Shown: positions 45,018-57,139, counted from the first letter of the stretch. The stretch is DNA of 64,000 nt from Ctena decussata (GCA_963989385.1 OZ022500.1:108541842-108605841); one strand, 5' to 3'. The notes: generated by a model from the sequence alone, not told the origin. Translations and numbers: made by a program.

Positions 45018-46804
45018 CTCTTCAAAAGAAATAATCTCGAACCAGGTACGTTTTACCTCAAGATTTAATGTCATAAGACGAAGTTATCTAGTACTTATTC
45101 TTTGTAGAAAAAAAAACATCAGTTATTTAAGGGAGACAGTTACGAGGACACTTTCAAAAATGTTGGTAAGGATAGTTTTTGGCTGATCAGTTTAAAAGTA
45201 TAGTCAAATGTTAGAAAATAACTTAGTTTATACAACATGAATGGTTTTCAACAGACTGCACGCTTTGCTGTCAACCCTATCCTGCACCTGTTTGCTGTTA
45301 TGGCAATGCAGCTATGGCCTCATCCTAAGTATGCAGACCGAGATTAGCAGTGCTTTTGCGATATGAAAGGTGGTAAACAAACATTTAATGTTGTAAAACA
45401 AACATTTTGCCCAAAAAATTATTTTTCAGCAGAAATGAGTGACCAGTTTTTGTTTGTACACACGACACAATGGCTGACAAAAACAAGTATTACTTAATGT
45501 GTGCAAAAAATGATTGAAACCTTCTAAAAGAAGCGTTAGCATATGATAAATGCTACAAACGAGCAAGAAAATAAGATATCTACTGTATTGACTACTGAGC
45601 TGTGTCACATTTCCATATCAATATACAATTGAACAATGTTCTGCCAGAAGTCGTTCATTTCTTATAACATATATCTTGCATTACTGTCAGACAAATCTTC
45701 AAATTACTTTGTTATTTTGTTCAAAGCAAGTCTGAGATAAAACATAGACTGACATCGTCTATTGTACGGGAAACCACCTATTACGATTGCTGCAAACAGG
45801 AATCTTACAGACAAAATCATGTCATTCCAGTCAATTACCATGACTGACCAGGATGAACTAAGCAGAGGTTCGGTTCTTTTCAGTTTGTATAAATCGACCA
45901 GACATAATAATTTTACACAACTTAGCCTTACCGAAAACTATTACCCATTCTATGTACCTTAAACACGTATTTATCTTTGTATTATATGCACTAGACATTT
46001 TCGTCAATCATTTTCTTCATTTGGAAATTAATTGGTCACAACTAGGACTGTCAGTACACGAGACGATGTAAAGAGCTAGTCACATCACCGATATTAAGAT
46101 GCAGGCAGGTTAGCCGAGGAGCTGAGGGCAGTAATAGATTACCATATAATTCTAGAAGAAGAGACCCAGTTTTCAATAATCAGTAACCTCGAAAAATGGT
46201 CATATTTGAAAAAGCTGTGATTGTGGCAGATTTTTGTCCCATAAAACTTCTTCATGCATAAGTTTAGTAATTTCGCAGACACACGCTACATTACGTCGAA
46301 AACAAACATAAATAATTGTTACACGTGTGCTGTCATTTAAAAGAATGTAGATGCTTTTTTGCAGGCTGGTTGCAGGTTATACCTTTTCCGTCATAGGTAA
46401 TCATTAATAAGGCAATTTGTTCATGTTTATTTCTGTATTTAATTATGTGTGCATCAATGGTTGTGATCCCCGGCAAGGCAATAATGTTGGCATGAGGGTA
46501 GCTTGGGGAAATTGTTAACCTTTTGCCTTCAGGGGAGATAATTTAACTATTCTTTTTTGTGGGAGTTTCTTTTGTTCCTTTTACGAAATGACCAAATCTG
46601 AGACGGATCAAATACGTAATTGTGCGTGCAAAACGCAAACGGCCACCACTGGTACGCGGCCACCACTGGTCGCACGCCAGTTGACACACAAACACGCACA
46701 GATATTATTGACTGGAATATGTACGATAAAACATATATCGTAAAGCACTTTATCTGGAATCAATTTAAAAGAATTATAGGAAACTTTAAAAAAAATGTCA
46801 CATG
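45018..46804. other. No recognised gene; family-F fragment near 45795-45850
   Basis: A direct repeat GCGGCCACCACTGGT lies near 46640-46670. A family-F repeat fragment (CAGACAAAATCATGTCATTC) is at about 45809. The remainder is AT-rich without coding signal. Confidence 0.4.
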
Positions 46805-47027
46805 GGGATGGCTGCGGTCGGGCGATGGAGCTGGATAACTTTCATTGCCGGGACGTCCAACATATTTGATTTTAAAAAAAGGCAAGGGCAAACTGTGCTT
46901 GCAGTAGGTGGAATTGTTTGAAGTTTTTCTCTCCCCTATCATTTCTCTTTTCTTTCTGTCTCTCACTTGGAGACGGCTCGATATAGACTGAAATGCTGTC
47001 TCAAAAAGCCGTTAAACCCAAAACCCA
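46805..47027 (+). mobile_element. SINE-like copy, plus orientation
   Basis: GGCTGCGGTCGGGCGATGG (head), AACTGTGCTTGCAGTAGGTG, GACGGCTCGATATAGACTG and AAGCCGTTAAACCCAAAACC (tail) match the 10807-11044 element in the opposite direction. Confidence 0.7.
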
Positions 47028-48123
47028 CACTAAGAAAGCAATATTTCTTAACGTCATCATTTGCACAAGAGATTATGACACAATGTGACAATGTGTGTCA
47101 TATCAACAGACTTAACTTACTTGAATAGCAGATATGAAAAGTATTCTGTGTAGAACTGGCAAATTTTTACAATACCATTTTTGAACAGCTCACCAAATCT
47201 AGCTTTGAAACAAACAGATGGGGGTAAATGGCGATATGATTTTAGTATGTCTTCCACTGAGTACATAAAAGGGAGAATAAAAGAACACTTCGAACACAAT
47301 TAGTTGTCAACCTCTCTCTCTCTGTTTCATACCCAACCACATTTATTGCTCTAAGTGGAAATGATAAATGGAAAAAAGTCCATATCTTTTGCCTATAGGA
47401 CGGTTCATATTTAATTTAGTCAAAGGTTGTCATGTACCTTAAGATAAAGTTTGGTTAAGATCTGCTCCATAGATGTCATCTAATAGTTGTCTTTACGTTT
47501 GCAGGTATGATCAGATCTGCTTATGCATTGGAGCAAAACCATTTGCATATGACTTGGTCAAAATGACCAAGTGCCAAGACTGCAAACAGAGATAGCAGGT
47601 CAACGCCGTTTGCGGCACGAAACATGAATGACTAAAGAAGCAATATAATAAGCTACGTCTTGAGAAATTACATATTTGGACATAGCTTACTGCACTTGAC
47701 AGTACCAGCCTGTGTATACGCCAGACTTGCAGCGAAAAGCGTCATACATGTATTTAGCCCCCACATAAAGCCTTTTACCGTTTGTATTTCTGTCATGTTT
47801 GAGAGCAAGGCATGAATACCCATACCTTTCCTTTCCTCTTAGTTATTATGCATCTAGTTTTTTTTTCTAAAACATAGCTATTAGATAGGTGCGTATTGTC
47901 ATTATTTAATGATCACCCCTAGTACATCAAGGTTATTATTGCTTCAGTGTGTTACATTAGTAGGTAGATTGTATGAATGGAATGTCCGAGTGCCTGAAAT
48001 GCACCGACAGTATAATATAAATAACATTTAAACATTATAAAAATTGAACCGTATTAGTCTTAATTTGTCCCAAAACACCGTCAATATTTATTTTTGCTAC
48101 GTTGTAATTATTCTTTGATCGAG
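47028..48123. other. No recognised feature
   Basis: AT-rich. A short (CT)n at about 47312-47323. No coding frame recognised. Confidence 0.45.
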
Positions 48124-48328
48124 ACGGTCTGCATGATTAAATTTTGTTCTACAGAAAACGCATGCAGAGCATCGCTTAATTTGGACGATCATTAACAAAA
48201 CCAGTCAAATGACCAGTTCTCTTGCACGGTCTGCATGATTAAATTTTGGTCTACAGAAAACGTATTTAGAGCATGGCTGTAATTTGGACGATCATTAACA
48301 AAGCCAGTCAAATGACCAGTTCTCTAGC
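48124..48328 (+). repeat. 102-bp tandem duplication
   Basis: ACGGTCTGCATGATTAAATT and TTTGGACGATCATTAACAAA then CCAGTCAAATGACCAGTTCT occur in both units, starting at 48124 and 48226, with about 10 percent divergence. Confidence 0.88.
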
Positions 48329-48569
48329 ACGACATTCACTTTTTGAACGCATTTGAAATCGGTGTGTGAAGGGCAGAAAATTCTTGTTTTACAACCGAGC
48401 TTGTCTGTGTAGAGACGATTGTAGAATAACTTGTTGGTAGCGCCAGTCTTAACACCAAATCGAAGAAAATTAGAGTTGTCCTTCATCGTAGTGCTTTATT
48501 AGGTCTGCGCTTTTGCTATTCGCACTCTGTGTGTGGACAAGAATCAAACGTTTTGTTATATACTAGAAC

Positions 48570-49132
48570 CAACTTCTAACCGACCACTTATTTATAGCAT
48601 GTTGTCCGCTAAATAAAAAGGACAATCGAACATATGTTTCCATCTTTAATTAACTTGTGATATTGGTAAAGTAAATCAGGTAACTCTGAAATAAAAATCT
48701 TATCCGTATAGCATTGAATAAGTGAAAGATAATGGTACCCCTGTTTCCAAAATTCGCAACATTTCAGCAGATTTTCACGATTCGGACAGAACCACATTTC
48801 GGAATCTTGTCGGCACATGCTTATGATTTGTGCGAATATTTAGGAAATGTGTAAATGAACTTCAGAATTCATAATAAGGCATTATTTTAATACAGAATTC
48901 AAGATTTTAGTCACGACTAAAAAACCTTCTCCACCACAGTCATAATCCATGCGAAGTTCGTAAATAGGGGTACATGTGCATCCTCTGCTGCCAGGAAAAC
49001 GATTCTAAAGGTATTGAGCCCAAACCTTTTACAACGTTTACATGACACAGTACTGAATATAAGAAAATTATGTCCTGATACCATCTTCAAACGACAGTGT
49101 TCAAGACAAAGCAAGTGGTCGGTTAGAAGTTG
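48570..49132. mobile_element. Single-copy element with perfect 20-bp terminal inverted repeats
   Basis: CAACTTCTAACCGACCACTT (48570-48589) is the exact reverse complement of AAGTGGTCGGTTAGAAGTTG (49113-49132). Pairing stops sharply on both sides. The 563-bp span holds two minus-strand frames of 65-69 codons (48609-48818 and 48917-49114) with no recognised domain. No target duplication is visible, so a non-autonomous DNA transposon is likely but not proven. Confidence 0.55.
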
Positions 49133-50085
49133 TGCTTAGTATACATGTACTTCACGAATTTACAGACTCGTTTACGTCTTTGTTGTGCACATTAAGGTGA
49201 AGCACCCATTTGTGTAACGTGACTAAGTTTATAGACATCGTACCATTTAAACTGAGTGCATTTTCAAATTGGTTGTCCCTAAAAAGAAATCTTTTTTAAT
49301 CTGCATGCCTATGCATTTAGACATTTTTTAATTAATGATGAAAAATAGTAACAATTAACGGTTCAATGATGTTTAATTGCGGGAAAAAACTAATAGATTG
49401 TCACAAAAATATCACGCTATGTATCTGGATACTCCTGCAAATCTACGAAAATTAAGACAATGCTTAAAACAACGAAATATAATTTAGTGCACTATAACAT
49501 ACTCTATACCCTGATCAAAAGAATTGTCAGCGCGGATTTATCATTTTACCACCCGTAGACATTTCTTTCGTACAAAAAAGGAGCGCAGGACATGCACGCT
49601 GCTCACTCACCGGTAACACAAATTACTCAACTATGGCAAAAAGTACAAACCCAAAGTAAAGTTGTACAATAGCCAACAATAGATGCACGTGGCTAGCCAT
49701 ATTAGCTGTCCATTTACAACTTCAGTCAAAATCATGGATGGATAACATGTGATGTTACGTCCTTTTAAAGAGTATTTCAGTCATATCAAGAGGATGGCAG
49801 GGTTTTCATAAAAGGATGTGTGCAATAGTACCCGTTTACGGTGGGAAAAATTCTAGCCGACAGCGAGACTCGAAAGCGGAACCGCAAGATCAGCAGCCAG
49901 GCCAGCGTTTAACGGGGCTCCCCCACATCGATCAATAAGGGAAGGCTGATCGGATGCGCAGGCTAAGCTGATTATCTCTTTTTCGCACGAACATTAGGGC
50001 ATCTTTTCATGAAATGCCAATCATTCGTAATATAGATTTACCAGACCAGCTGCAAGGTTACGAAGAAGACCATGTAAGTATATAA
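49133..50085. other. No recognised feature
   Basis: A GATCAGCAGCCAGGCC...GGCTGATCGGATGCGCAGGC patch near 49888-49970 faintly recalls MITE-1, but not enough to call. Confidence 0.4.
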
Positions 50086-50150
50086 GGCCTGGGTAGCGTA
50101 GAAGGCTAAGCCTGGTTCACGAAGTTCGAACCCCGCCGGCGGCTTAATTC
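50086..50150 (+). repeat. tRNA-like SINE fragment
   Basis: GGGTAGCGTAGAAGGC and a good B-box (AAGTTCGAACCCCGCCGG) are about 30 bases apart. The spacing is too short and stems are poor for a real tRNA. Confidence 0.4.
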
Positions 50151-50457
50151 GTCAAACACCAAACCTTGTTTCAATGCGCGCAAAATTTCAATATCGTCTA
50201 AATAAATTACAATTCTTGTATCTACATAGAATGTCTCTTACACACGACAGTAAATGTGGTGGAATGAGGTAACATGAAAATGTGTCATGCTCAGCGAACT
50301 TGAACAAGCGTGCACAACTTATTCTACCGAATTTTGTAGTGGACTGGTCGAATTTGACAGTAATTGGCAGCGCCTATTTGTCACCGCCCTGACATTTCTT
50401 TTGGATCAGGGTATAGTCGAGGTAGTGATAACTATGGCAACTATGACATGGTTAGAG

Positions 50458-50700
50458 GAGCCCGTGGTGCAGTGGTTAGAGAGGCTCAGTTATGGTACAG
50501 AGGGTCGCAGGTCCCAACAGCCGTAGCAGCGGCGATTTTGCAGTGGATAACGCGCCGGACTACCGATCTAGGGGTCGCGGGCTCGATCCCCACGGCTTCT
50601 CTGGCTTTTCGAATGAGACTTTAAATCGAATTCCGGTCTCATTAGGACCTATGTGTTGGTGGGACGTTAAAATCAAATTCTCACACTCACTCAATAGCCA
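50458..50700 (+). mobile_element. SINE with two tandem tRNA-like heads
   Basis: Head 1 (50457-50519) has an A-box GTGGTGCAGTGGTTAGAG and a weak B-box. Head 2 (50521-50595) has TTTTGCAGTGGATAACGC, an anticodon-like loop CTACCGA within near-paired stems, and a B-box GGGCTCGATCCCC with T-stem pairing. A body and a tail, GGTGGGACGTTAAAATC then CACTCACTCA, follow; GACGTTAAA plus CACTCACTC is a familiar invertebrate SINE tail. The dimeric head is unusual. No flanking duplication identified. Confidence 0.6.
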
Positions 50701-51180
50701 TTCGGCCAGCCGGCTACTGGAAAGAACGTCTGTGAACCCAACACTAAATGGATACCTTTTTTCGAATCGTTATACGAAGAGCAAATGCTTAATTACAACC
50801 GCCTTGCAGCATCCATAGTATAATGAATTTGAACATTTCAAGAGACTACGTGATTTATCTTTTCAGCCTCAAAAATTAAAATTAAAGGTTTCCCATAGCC
50901 TAGTAGTCTTATGGGACATTGGGGGTTAGAGGTCCGATGTATCTTGGGTCTATAGTTTGCATTAATACAACTTTTGTGAAAAAAAGTTCATAATAGCTAT
51001 TAGTATATGATAATGATGGTCGTTGTTAATTAGCGTAGTAGGTAGCGACCACCTGCTTTGGAAAGAGCTGCTCATTCGGTTCACCGTGCGAGTCTTTCGT
51101 GAACTTTTTCTCAATGTCTGTGTATTTGCTTCCTTCCCTTTTAGTTTTGAGGGCGGGATGTGTGTTTTGATTGGGTTAAT
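50701..51180. other. No recognised feature
   Basis: Short frames on both strands without recognisable domains. Confidence 0.4.
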
Positions 51181-51186
51181 TCCTGA

Positions 51187-51404
51187 GGCCGTATTCATAT
51201 ATCCACTTAAGTCGTTGCTATGCTGTTGCTAAGGCTAAATATCTATAAAAAGATTCCCTACAACTATGAAATTTGCTCTGGAGGAACAGTCTTTGTAAGA
51301 CTGTTCCTCCAGACCAAATTTCATAGTTGTAGGGACTCTCCAACATAGAAATTTGCCCTTAGCAACAGCATAGCAACGACTTAAATTGTTTTATAAATAT
51401 GGCC
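51187..51404. mobile_element. MITE-2 copy 1
   Basis: Ends GGCCGTATTCATAT and ATAAATATGGCC. The halves are inverted: CCCTACAACTATGAAATTT with AAATTTCATAGTTGTAGGG, and GGAGGAACAGTCTT with AAGACTGTTCCTCC at the centre. CCTGA flanks both sides (51182-51186 and 51405-51409), but the flank also resembles that of copy 3, so the duplication is uncertain. Confidence 0.8.
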
Positions 51405-51411
51405 CCTGATC

Positions 51412-51666
51412 ATGACCTATCTTTCTACTTCGTGTAGATTTAAGACCACTCAGGCCTATGTTCTAATCGATGACCGGCAACTAAGAACTCTGGTAACCAC
51501 TCGTTGTTTGGGATTCAAGGCTTTTCTTTACCGACGAGTTATTTTAGACAGAAAAGTAATTTTCTCAGAGGATTTAGAAAAGTCTTGCCATCTTGGTGTA
51601 CCACCAGTATGGATCGAAGTCAAAAGTAGCATCGTTGACAAGGACACCCACCCTGGGGAAAAATGA
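51412..51666 (+). other. Possible coding remnant, unrecognised
   Basis: An 84-codon frame with balanced composition contains AYVLIDDRQLRTLV and GVPPVWIEVKSS. It resembles a natural protein more than its neighbours do, but matches no family I know and has no splice or repeat support. It could be an old exon fragment or chance. Confidence 0.12.
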
Positions 51667-51689
51667 GACGGGACTTTTACAGGAAATAA

Positions 51690-51870
51690 TACATTAAAAT
51701 CTTAAAGAGTTCCTCCAAGAGCAGAGCACACATTCGAAAGAAGGAACAGGGGCCATACTTCAAAGTTTCAGCTATTCAAGCCTCATCAGTTACCCTGACT
51801 AAATCTGGTTACGAAAGCCAGAGAAAAGAATACTGTGATTTCTTAATTTCAACTTCTGTAGAACCTGCTA
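51690..51870 (+). repeat. Diverged third copy of the 12595/12977 repeat
   Basis: AAAATCTTAAAGAGTTCCT, CCAAGAGCAGAGCACACATT, TTTCAGCTATTCAAGCCTC, ATCAGTTACCCTGACTAAAT and ACTGTGATTTCTTAATTT follow the same order as the 12.6-kb copies. Confidence 0.7.
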
Positions 51871-51910
51871 CAATGACATCACCATGAGAGTTTTAAGATA
51901 ATGAAGGACA

Positions 51911-52085
51911 TTGGCAGACGCACATTAGATAAGTTTTACTGGGATTTAACATGCTACTGGGCATTTTTTCAGAAACCTAATACGTTTGGCCAAACAGTCT
52001 GGGTAATAAATAATAGTTTTAGATATTAATGTGTTTTGACAAATATCTTTAATAAGAGCCTAATCCATTGGTTATCTACGAGCAT
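51911..52085 (+). repeat. Dispersed repeat, copy 2 (partner 4000-4206)
   Basis: ACATTGGCAGACGCACATTA, ACTGGGCATTTTTTCAGAAA and AGAGCCTAATCCATTGG align with the 4.0-kb copy. Confidence 0.6.
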
Positions 52086-52479
52086 ATATTTGCGATTAAG
52101 TTGAAGAGCTTACCCTTTCTGTACTGTCGAAATGATGTAGTTCAGGTTGAAATGAGTGCATTTTCCAGCAAAGAAACTGATGCCTAGATAATAATAGTAG
52201 AGAACATTGTAATTTGACAGAGTCCTTGAAACTAATAGATGACAGGCATGCAACAAACTATTGTGGAGAAAAAATTGTCTAAACTGTCAATAAATTCCAA
52301 AGAGATGGAACCCGTGGAATCATATAACACAAAACAAACGACGGAATTAAGACTTATTACTATACCTTCTGATGATAACGTTTGAAATCCGACTAGATTG
52401 AATGTATCATAGACAGATTCTACTCGTACTAACAAGTCTGCATACATAATAGGTTTTGGCAGATATGTTTTAAGAAGTG
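52086..52479. other. No recognised feature
   Basis: AT-rich spacer. Confidence 0.45.
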
Positions 52480-54100
52480 CTGGACCTCCTTTGCGTGAAT
52501 AGGTTCGTTATTTTATGCGTGATATCATGTGCATGCTTAATACCCCATTCTTCATCATAGTGCATATTATATAGTCTTGTCCTTTGTATCATTGAGTACA
52601 TCTAATTGTTTTTTAACATATGAAAGTACAATTCTGCTTAAGCCGGTGCTAAGGGCATGGCCAGTGTTTAATGCTCAGGAAGAGACTCATTTAAACAAAG
52701 GCCTCTATTTTCATGTTTAGGCTTTATTCCTAGCTTCCCAAGAATCTGACAATTCAGAACTGATTTATCTTCACAGCAGTTGGTGTTCAATTAAAGAGCA
52801 GATTATAATTTTCTTGTCTCAGCTTTTCGGATCATCGTGTTCTTTTAATTACTTTGAAAATACAGTCCTGCATAAGCCGATGTGGCTAGTGTCGGCATTT
52901 TATTATTGGATCTGAACAATCTCAATTAAACCAATTCCCCTATTTTCACATATTTTGTGTTTTTAAATGATCTAGATGTCAGAACTTATGAAACGGACGA
53001 ACCAGTGAGATCAAGGTACACATTTGTAAACGGATAAACAGCAGTTTCGGCTGCCAAAACATTGACAATACTAGCTAATTTCGGTTACAGAAGCCGCATC
53101 AGTGATCTAGATCCCAACCAGACAGTGACGTTAGAGTTTGTTATAGAAGAGAGCAATGTACCTAGTGGGTACGTGTCCTAAAATATGTTTAGTTCGCCCT
53201 CCATATTCAACTAATAGTACCTGCTATCAGTATTTCCTCGTCTGCATTTCATCAAGCGGGTAACTCTGACTTAATTTACATGGTCCCTGTGTTGATTTAC
53301 TGATCGCAATGCAAGCCTAACAATTAAGTGTATTTAGAGCAACAACAGAACGCGGATTGCAAATGGGCATATAATGCAGTGTTTAAACCCCAAATGATTT
53401 TTCTAATGACTGCTCTAAAGCAATGGTTTTGTTTTGTTTTGTGGTGATAAGCGGCAGTGCCTTTTTCGTATTTCATTGTTTGGTAACAGTTATTCTATTC
53501 TGTTTCTGTCCTGTCTAGCATTGTAATCCCCTCAAGGGGAGACGAGAGAGTTGGACGCATTGCTAGGTGTCTACTTGTGTCTCTGTATTTTATGGTTTTA
53601 ACAGTTTAACTGGGTAAGTCTGTAATTGAAAATGTACTGTTCTGTTATAGCATGCGTTTCTCCCTTCTTCTTCTTTCTGTCTTGGGTGGGTTGTGCCTTG
53701 TGATTATGTAAAAAAATATGTTTAGAATCAATGGAAAAAAATGCAGTCCGATTTTTTATGTGTTTAAATCGTAACATGTTCAATTTGAAACATGTTTAGG
53801 TTTAGGTTTAGAAAATGAACATGTACAAAACTGGTTATATTTACCTTTTATTTTGAAAATTTACTCTGTCAACATTTTCGTCTCTTTTTTTTCGTTCTTC
53901 AACGGGGAAAAGAGAGAATGGATTCATCCGAAACGCGTAACAGAATAAAACCTGTTTAGCAGACTTTGTCCGGGAAAATAATAGAAAAGGCGTACATGTT
54001 TAGCTACATGACATATTCCTAAACATGTTTACACCAAAACATGTAACCACTTGTGTTTTATAGCTAAGCGTATTTTTTACAATGTAGGTGTCTTCATTTT

Positions 54101-54193
54101 GAGCCGAGATATGAGAAAACCAACAAAGTACTTATGCGCCCAGCGCAGACATAGATCAGCCTAGGCAGCCGCCGAGTCTGACCTAGGGGCTTA
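54101..54193. mobile_element. Half-length MITE-1 copy
   Basis: GAGCCGAGATATGAGAAAAC, TTATGCGCCCAGCGCAGAC and ATCAGCCTAGGCAGCCGCCG cover one arm. The rest is absent. Confidence 0.75.
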
Positions 54194-54690
54194 GTTATTC
54201 TATACCGAAGGGAATGCTATAAAGATAATCATACACCAAATCGAAAAGAAGCTTGCATACGTTGGAAGAAATATTGGTAAACAAAAAGTTTAAACGCAAA
54301 AGTTGACAAACTGACGGGAGGACTTACGAGCGAACGACTAGACGAATAAACAGACGGAATTACATAACCTAAATACCACTTGCTCCCAAAGGATCTAATT
54401 ATTCAAACTTTATTTATCTTCACTGCAGCTGGTAATGTGATGTGTGGCGGCCGTAAAACATCTCCCCATACATCATCATAGTGCATATTATATTTTCTGT
54501 TTCTTTGGGGTCATTCTTATAAATAGAAGTCTGCTTACACCGGTGCTAGAGGGCATTGCCGGTGTTGCACATTTCATTACTGGTCATGAACAAAGGCCGT
54601 CAAACCGAGTTTGCGTTATTCATTTTTTTATGTATTCCTTGCTTCCAATTGACCTCACTATTCAAAACTTATTTGTCTTTACTGCAGCCG

Positions 54691-54911
54691 GGGCCGTATT
54701 CATAAAGCCACTTAAGTCGTTGCTATGTGGTTGCTAAGGCTAAATATATATAAAGGAGATTCCCTACAACTATGAAATTTGGTCTGGAGGAACAGTCTTT
54801 GTAAGACTGTTCCTCCAGAGCAAATTTCATAGTTGTAGGGAATCTCCTTCAAAGAAATTTAGCCTTAGCAACCGCATAGCAACCACTTAAGTCGTTTTAT
54901 GAATACGGCCC
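54691..54911. mobile_element. MITE-2 copy 2
   Basis: Terminal inverted repeats GGGCCGTATTCATAAA and TTTATGAATACGGCCC are perfect over 16 bases and the arms run on to the centre (CAGTCTTTGTAAGACTG). It sits between family-D units. No target duplication is seen. Confidence 0.85.
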
Positions 54912-55662
54912 TTGGTTTTTTGCCGAGTGGCAGCCGTAAAACGTCTCCCCGTAAATCGTCAAGTGCATGGTCCTTTGGGATCATTGAGGTCATTTAGGAT
55001 CATTTGAAAATAGAGTTCTGCTATAACCGGTATTACGGGGCCTGGCCGGTGATGCACATTTCATTGCTTGTTATTAACAGACTCAATTTAATCGAGCTAT
55101 TTTCATTTCTCTTATTTATGATATATTCATTGCTTTTAAACGGATCTATTATTCAGAACCTATTTCTCCTCATTACAGCTGATGTTGTGCCATGTGGGGG
55201 GTTGCAAAACATTCACCCGTACATCATTATAGTGCAGATTATATTTTCTGGTCCTTTGGGATCATTGAGAGTTCATGCTTAATCGATGCTAGGAAGCTCT
55301 GCCGGTGTTGCACATTTCATTGCTGGTCATGAACACGGGCAATTAAACTGAGTCTGCTATTTTCATTTCTATGAGTTATTCTTTGTTACCAAAGGAACCA
55401 GCTATTCAGAACTTATTCGTGTGTCGGAGGTATTCCCTTTATTGGCAGATTGGCAGAGCTACTCCAAAACAATAATTGCATTGTTTTTGATTATGAAGCA
55501 AGCTAGAGGATTGAATCTCTTAAGAGAAATTCTCTGGATGCAGGGACTAATCAGGATCGGTTCATGTTGCAACGCTACCCACCCAAAGCACCGGCTTTAG
55601 GGAAATTCTATTTTCCCATTCGCTGAGAATGAGCCTTGTAGTTCGAAAGGACAAGAAAATAT

Positions 55663-57032
55663 GAGCCGCGACACGACAAAACCAACAATGTGGTTGTGCG
55701 CCCAGCGCAGACTCAGATCAGCCTGGGCATCCGCCCAGTCTGATCAGAGTCTTCACTGTCCGCATGGAGGTAGCTTAGACCCTTATGCCCCAGTCACACA
55801 CACACATTACGGATTGGGCGGATAGTTTCGGACTTTAAATCCACACAATTTGTGGGCGTGGTCTCTCTCCATATCGAATCCGTAATATCCATATGGTATC
55901 CGCAAGGTCCGCAGGATATGTCACCAAATTTTGAAAAGTTCAAATTCTCAGGCGCGGATGAGTTAACCATAATGATCCGTAACTGAAGGCATTTATCCGC
56001 ATTTGTGCGTATCTAATCCGTATCTAATCCGTATCTCGATCTATCGTTCCGCGGTCCACCCAAAATTTGTGGACAAATATGGTTTCATGCGGATTGTTAC
56101 GGTTAGTTACGGGTCTCGTTCTGCGTATTGTTACGGATTTATGCCCCAGTCAGATTAGCTGTTCGCAATTATCCTCACCAATACGTATCTGTCAGTATTG
56201 AAGTGTAAGTTATCCGTATATAAACGTATCTGAAGGTTAAAGTCCGTAAAAAAACTCCGAACGAGACCCGTTACTAACCGTAATTGAAGGTAACGATCTG
56301 CGCGAAACCGTATCAGTCCACAACTTGGTGTTGGGCTGCGGAATTATACGGATTAGATACGGATAAGATACGGATTATATACGGATAAATGCGAATGAAT
56401 GCCTTCAGTTACCTTTTGTTACGGATCAATAAGGTTTACTCGTCCGCGCCTGAATTTTGAAACTTTTCAAAATTTGGAATCGGATCCTACGGACCCTACG
56501 GATACGATACGGACAGTTACAGACTCTGCGGATGCGATACGGACCTTTACGAATAACACCGGACAGATACGGATCGGCCATCCGCAGATGCGATACGAAA
56601 CATTACGAATAAAACCGGACATATACGAACGGGCAATCCGTAGCATCAACAACATCTTTCCGCATCTAGAAGTAACAGAAGGTAATGGAAGGTAAGTAGT
56701 ACGGATACATTCGTATCATCTCTCATTGTATTGATTCAAAGGGAATCTATCTGACCGCAGACATCCGAATTTATCCTTAATCATACGCATCTATAGGTAA
56801 CTGTATCCGTAAATTAATAAAAAAAAATAAGCCACGCCCACAAATTCTGCGGATTATTGTGGATTTTTATCCACAACTATCCGCCCAGTCCGTAATGTGT
56901 GTGTGTGACTGGGGCATTAGCTACCCTTTAAGCGCTTAGCGAAAATTCTGAGCGGACCAGGCGGATGCCCAGGCTGATCTGAGTCTGCGCTGGACGAACA
57001 ACCACATTGTTGGTTCTCTCGTGTCGCGGCTC
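55663..57032 (+). mobile_element. MITE-1 copy split by a nested element
   Basis: The left part 55663-55795 (GAGCCGCGACACGAC...AGCTTAGACCCTTA) and right part 56917-57032 (TTAGCTACCCTTTAAGCGC...CGTGTCGCGGCTC) together make one normal ~235-bp MITE-1. The nested element interrupts CCCTTAGCTACCC and duplicates TTA. Outer flanks ATAT/AATT are imperfect. Confidence 0.93.
55796..56916. mobile_element. 1.1-kb foldback element nested in MITE-1, 3-bp TSD (TTA)
   Basis: The ends TGCCCCAGTCACACACACAC (left) and GTGTGTGTGACTGGGGCA (right) extend inward as an inverted repeat through ATTACGGATTGGGCGGATAG. TTA is duplicated (55793-55795 and 56917-56919). The interior is one long imperfect palindrome centred near 56190 and dominated by ATCCGTA/TACGGAT words. 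A second TGCCCCAGTCAGATTAGC near the centre may be an internal rearrangement. The 98-codon frame 56399-56695 is a by-product. Confidence 0.88.
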
Positions 57033-57139
57033 AATTACATAAGCTGCACTATGATAAAAAGCAGTGCGAGTTTTTCTGCCGCCAAACGGAGCTTACAAAG
57101 GCTGCATTGAAGATAAATTCTGTAAGGTAAGTTATTTTA

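Larger units (their letters stand above)
52480..55445 (+). repeat. Family-D diverged tandem array, interrupted
   Basis: Units of roughly 260-310 bp carry CATCATAGTGCATATTATAT, TCCTTTGGGATCATTGAG, GCCGGTGTTGCACATTTCAT, TTTCATTTCT and ACTTATTTGTCTTCACTGCAG. Units begin near 52520, 52800, 54440, 54920 and 55200. A half MITE-1 (54101) and MITE-2 (54691) are inserted. Minus-strand fragments lie at 12857, 55570, 57190 and 58615. The stretch 53120-54100 contains no clear unit. Confidence 0.6.

Noticed and set aside
53794..53811. Telomere-like TTTAGG repeats
   Set aside because: Only about three units, and not the TTAGGG expected for molluscs.
56399..56695. 98-codon frame
   Set aside because: Falls within the nested ATCCGTA-rich foldback element; the repeated DT/IR pattern is from the repeated word.
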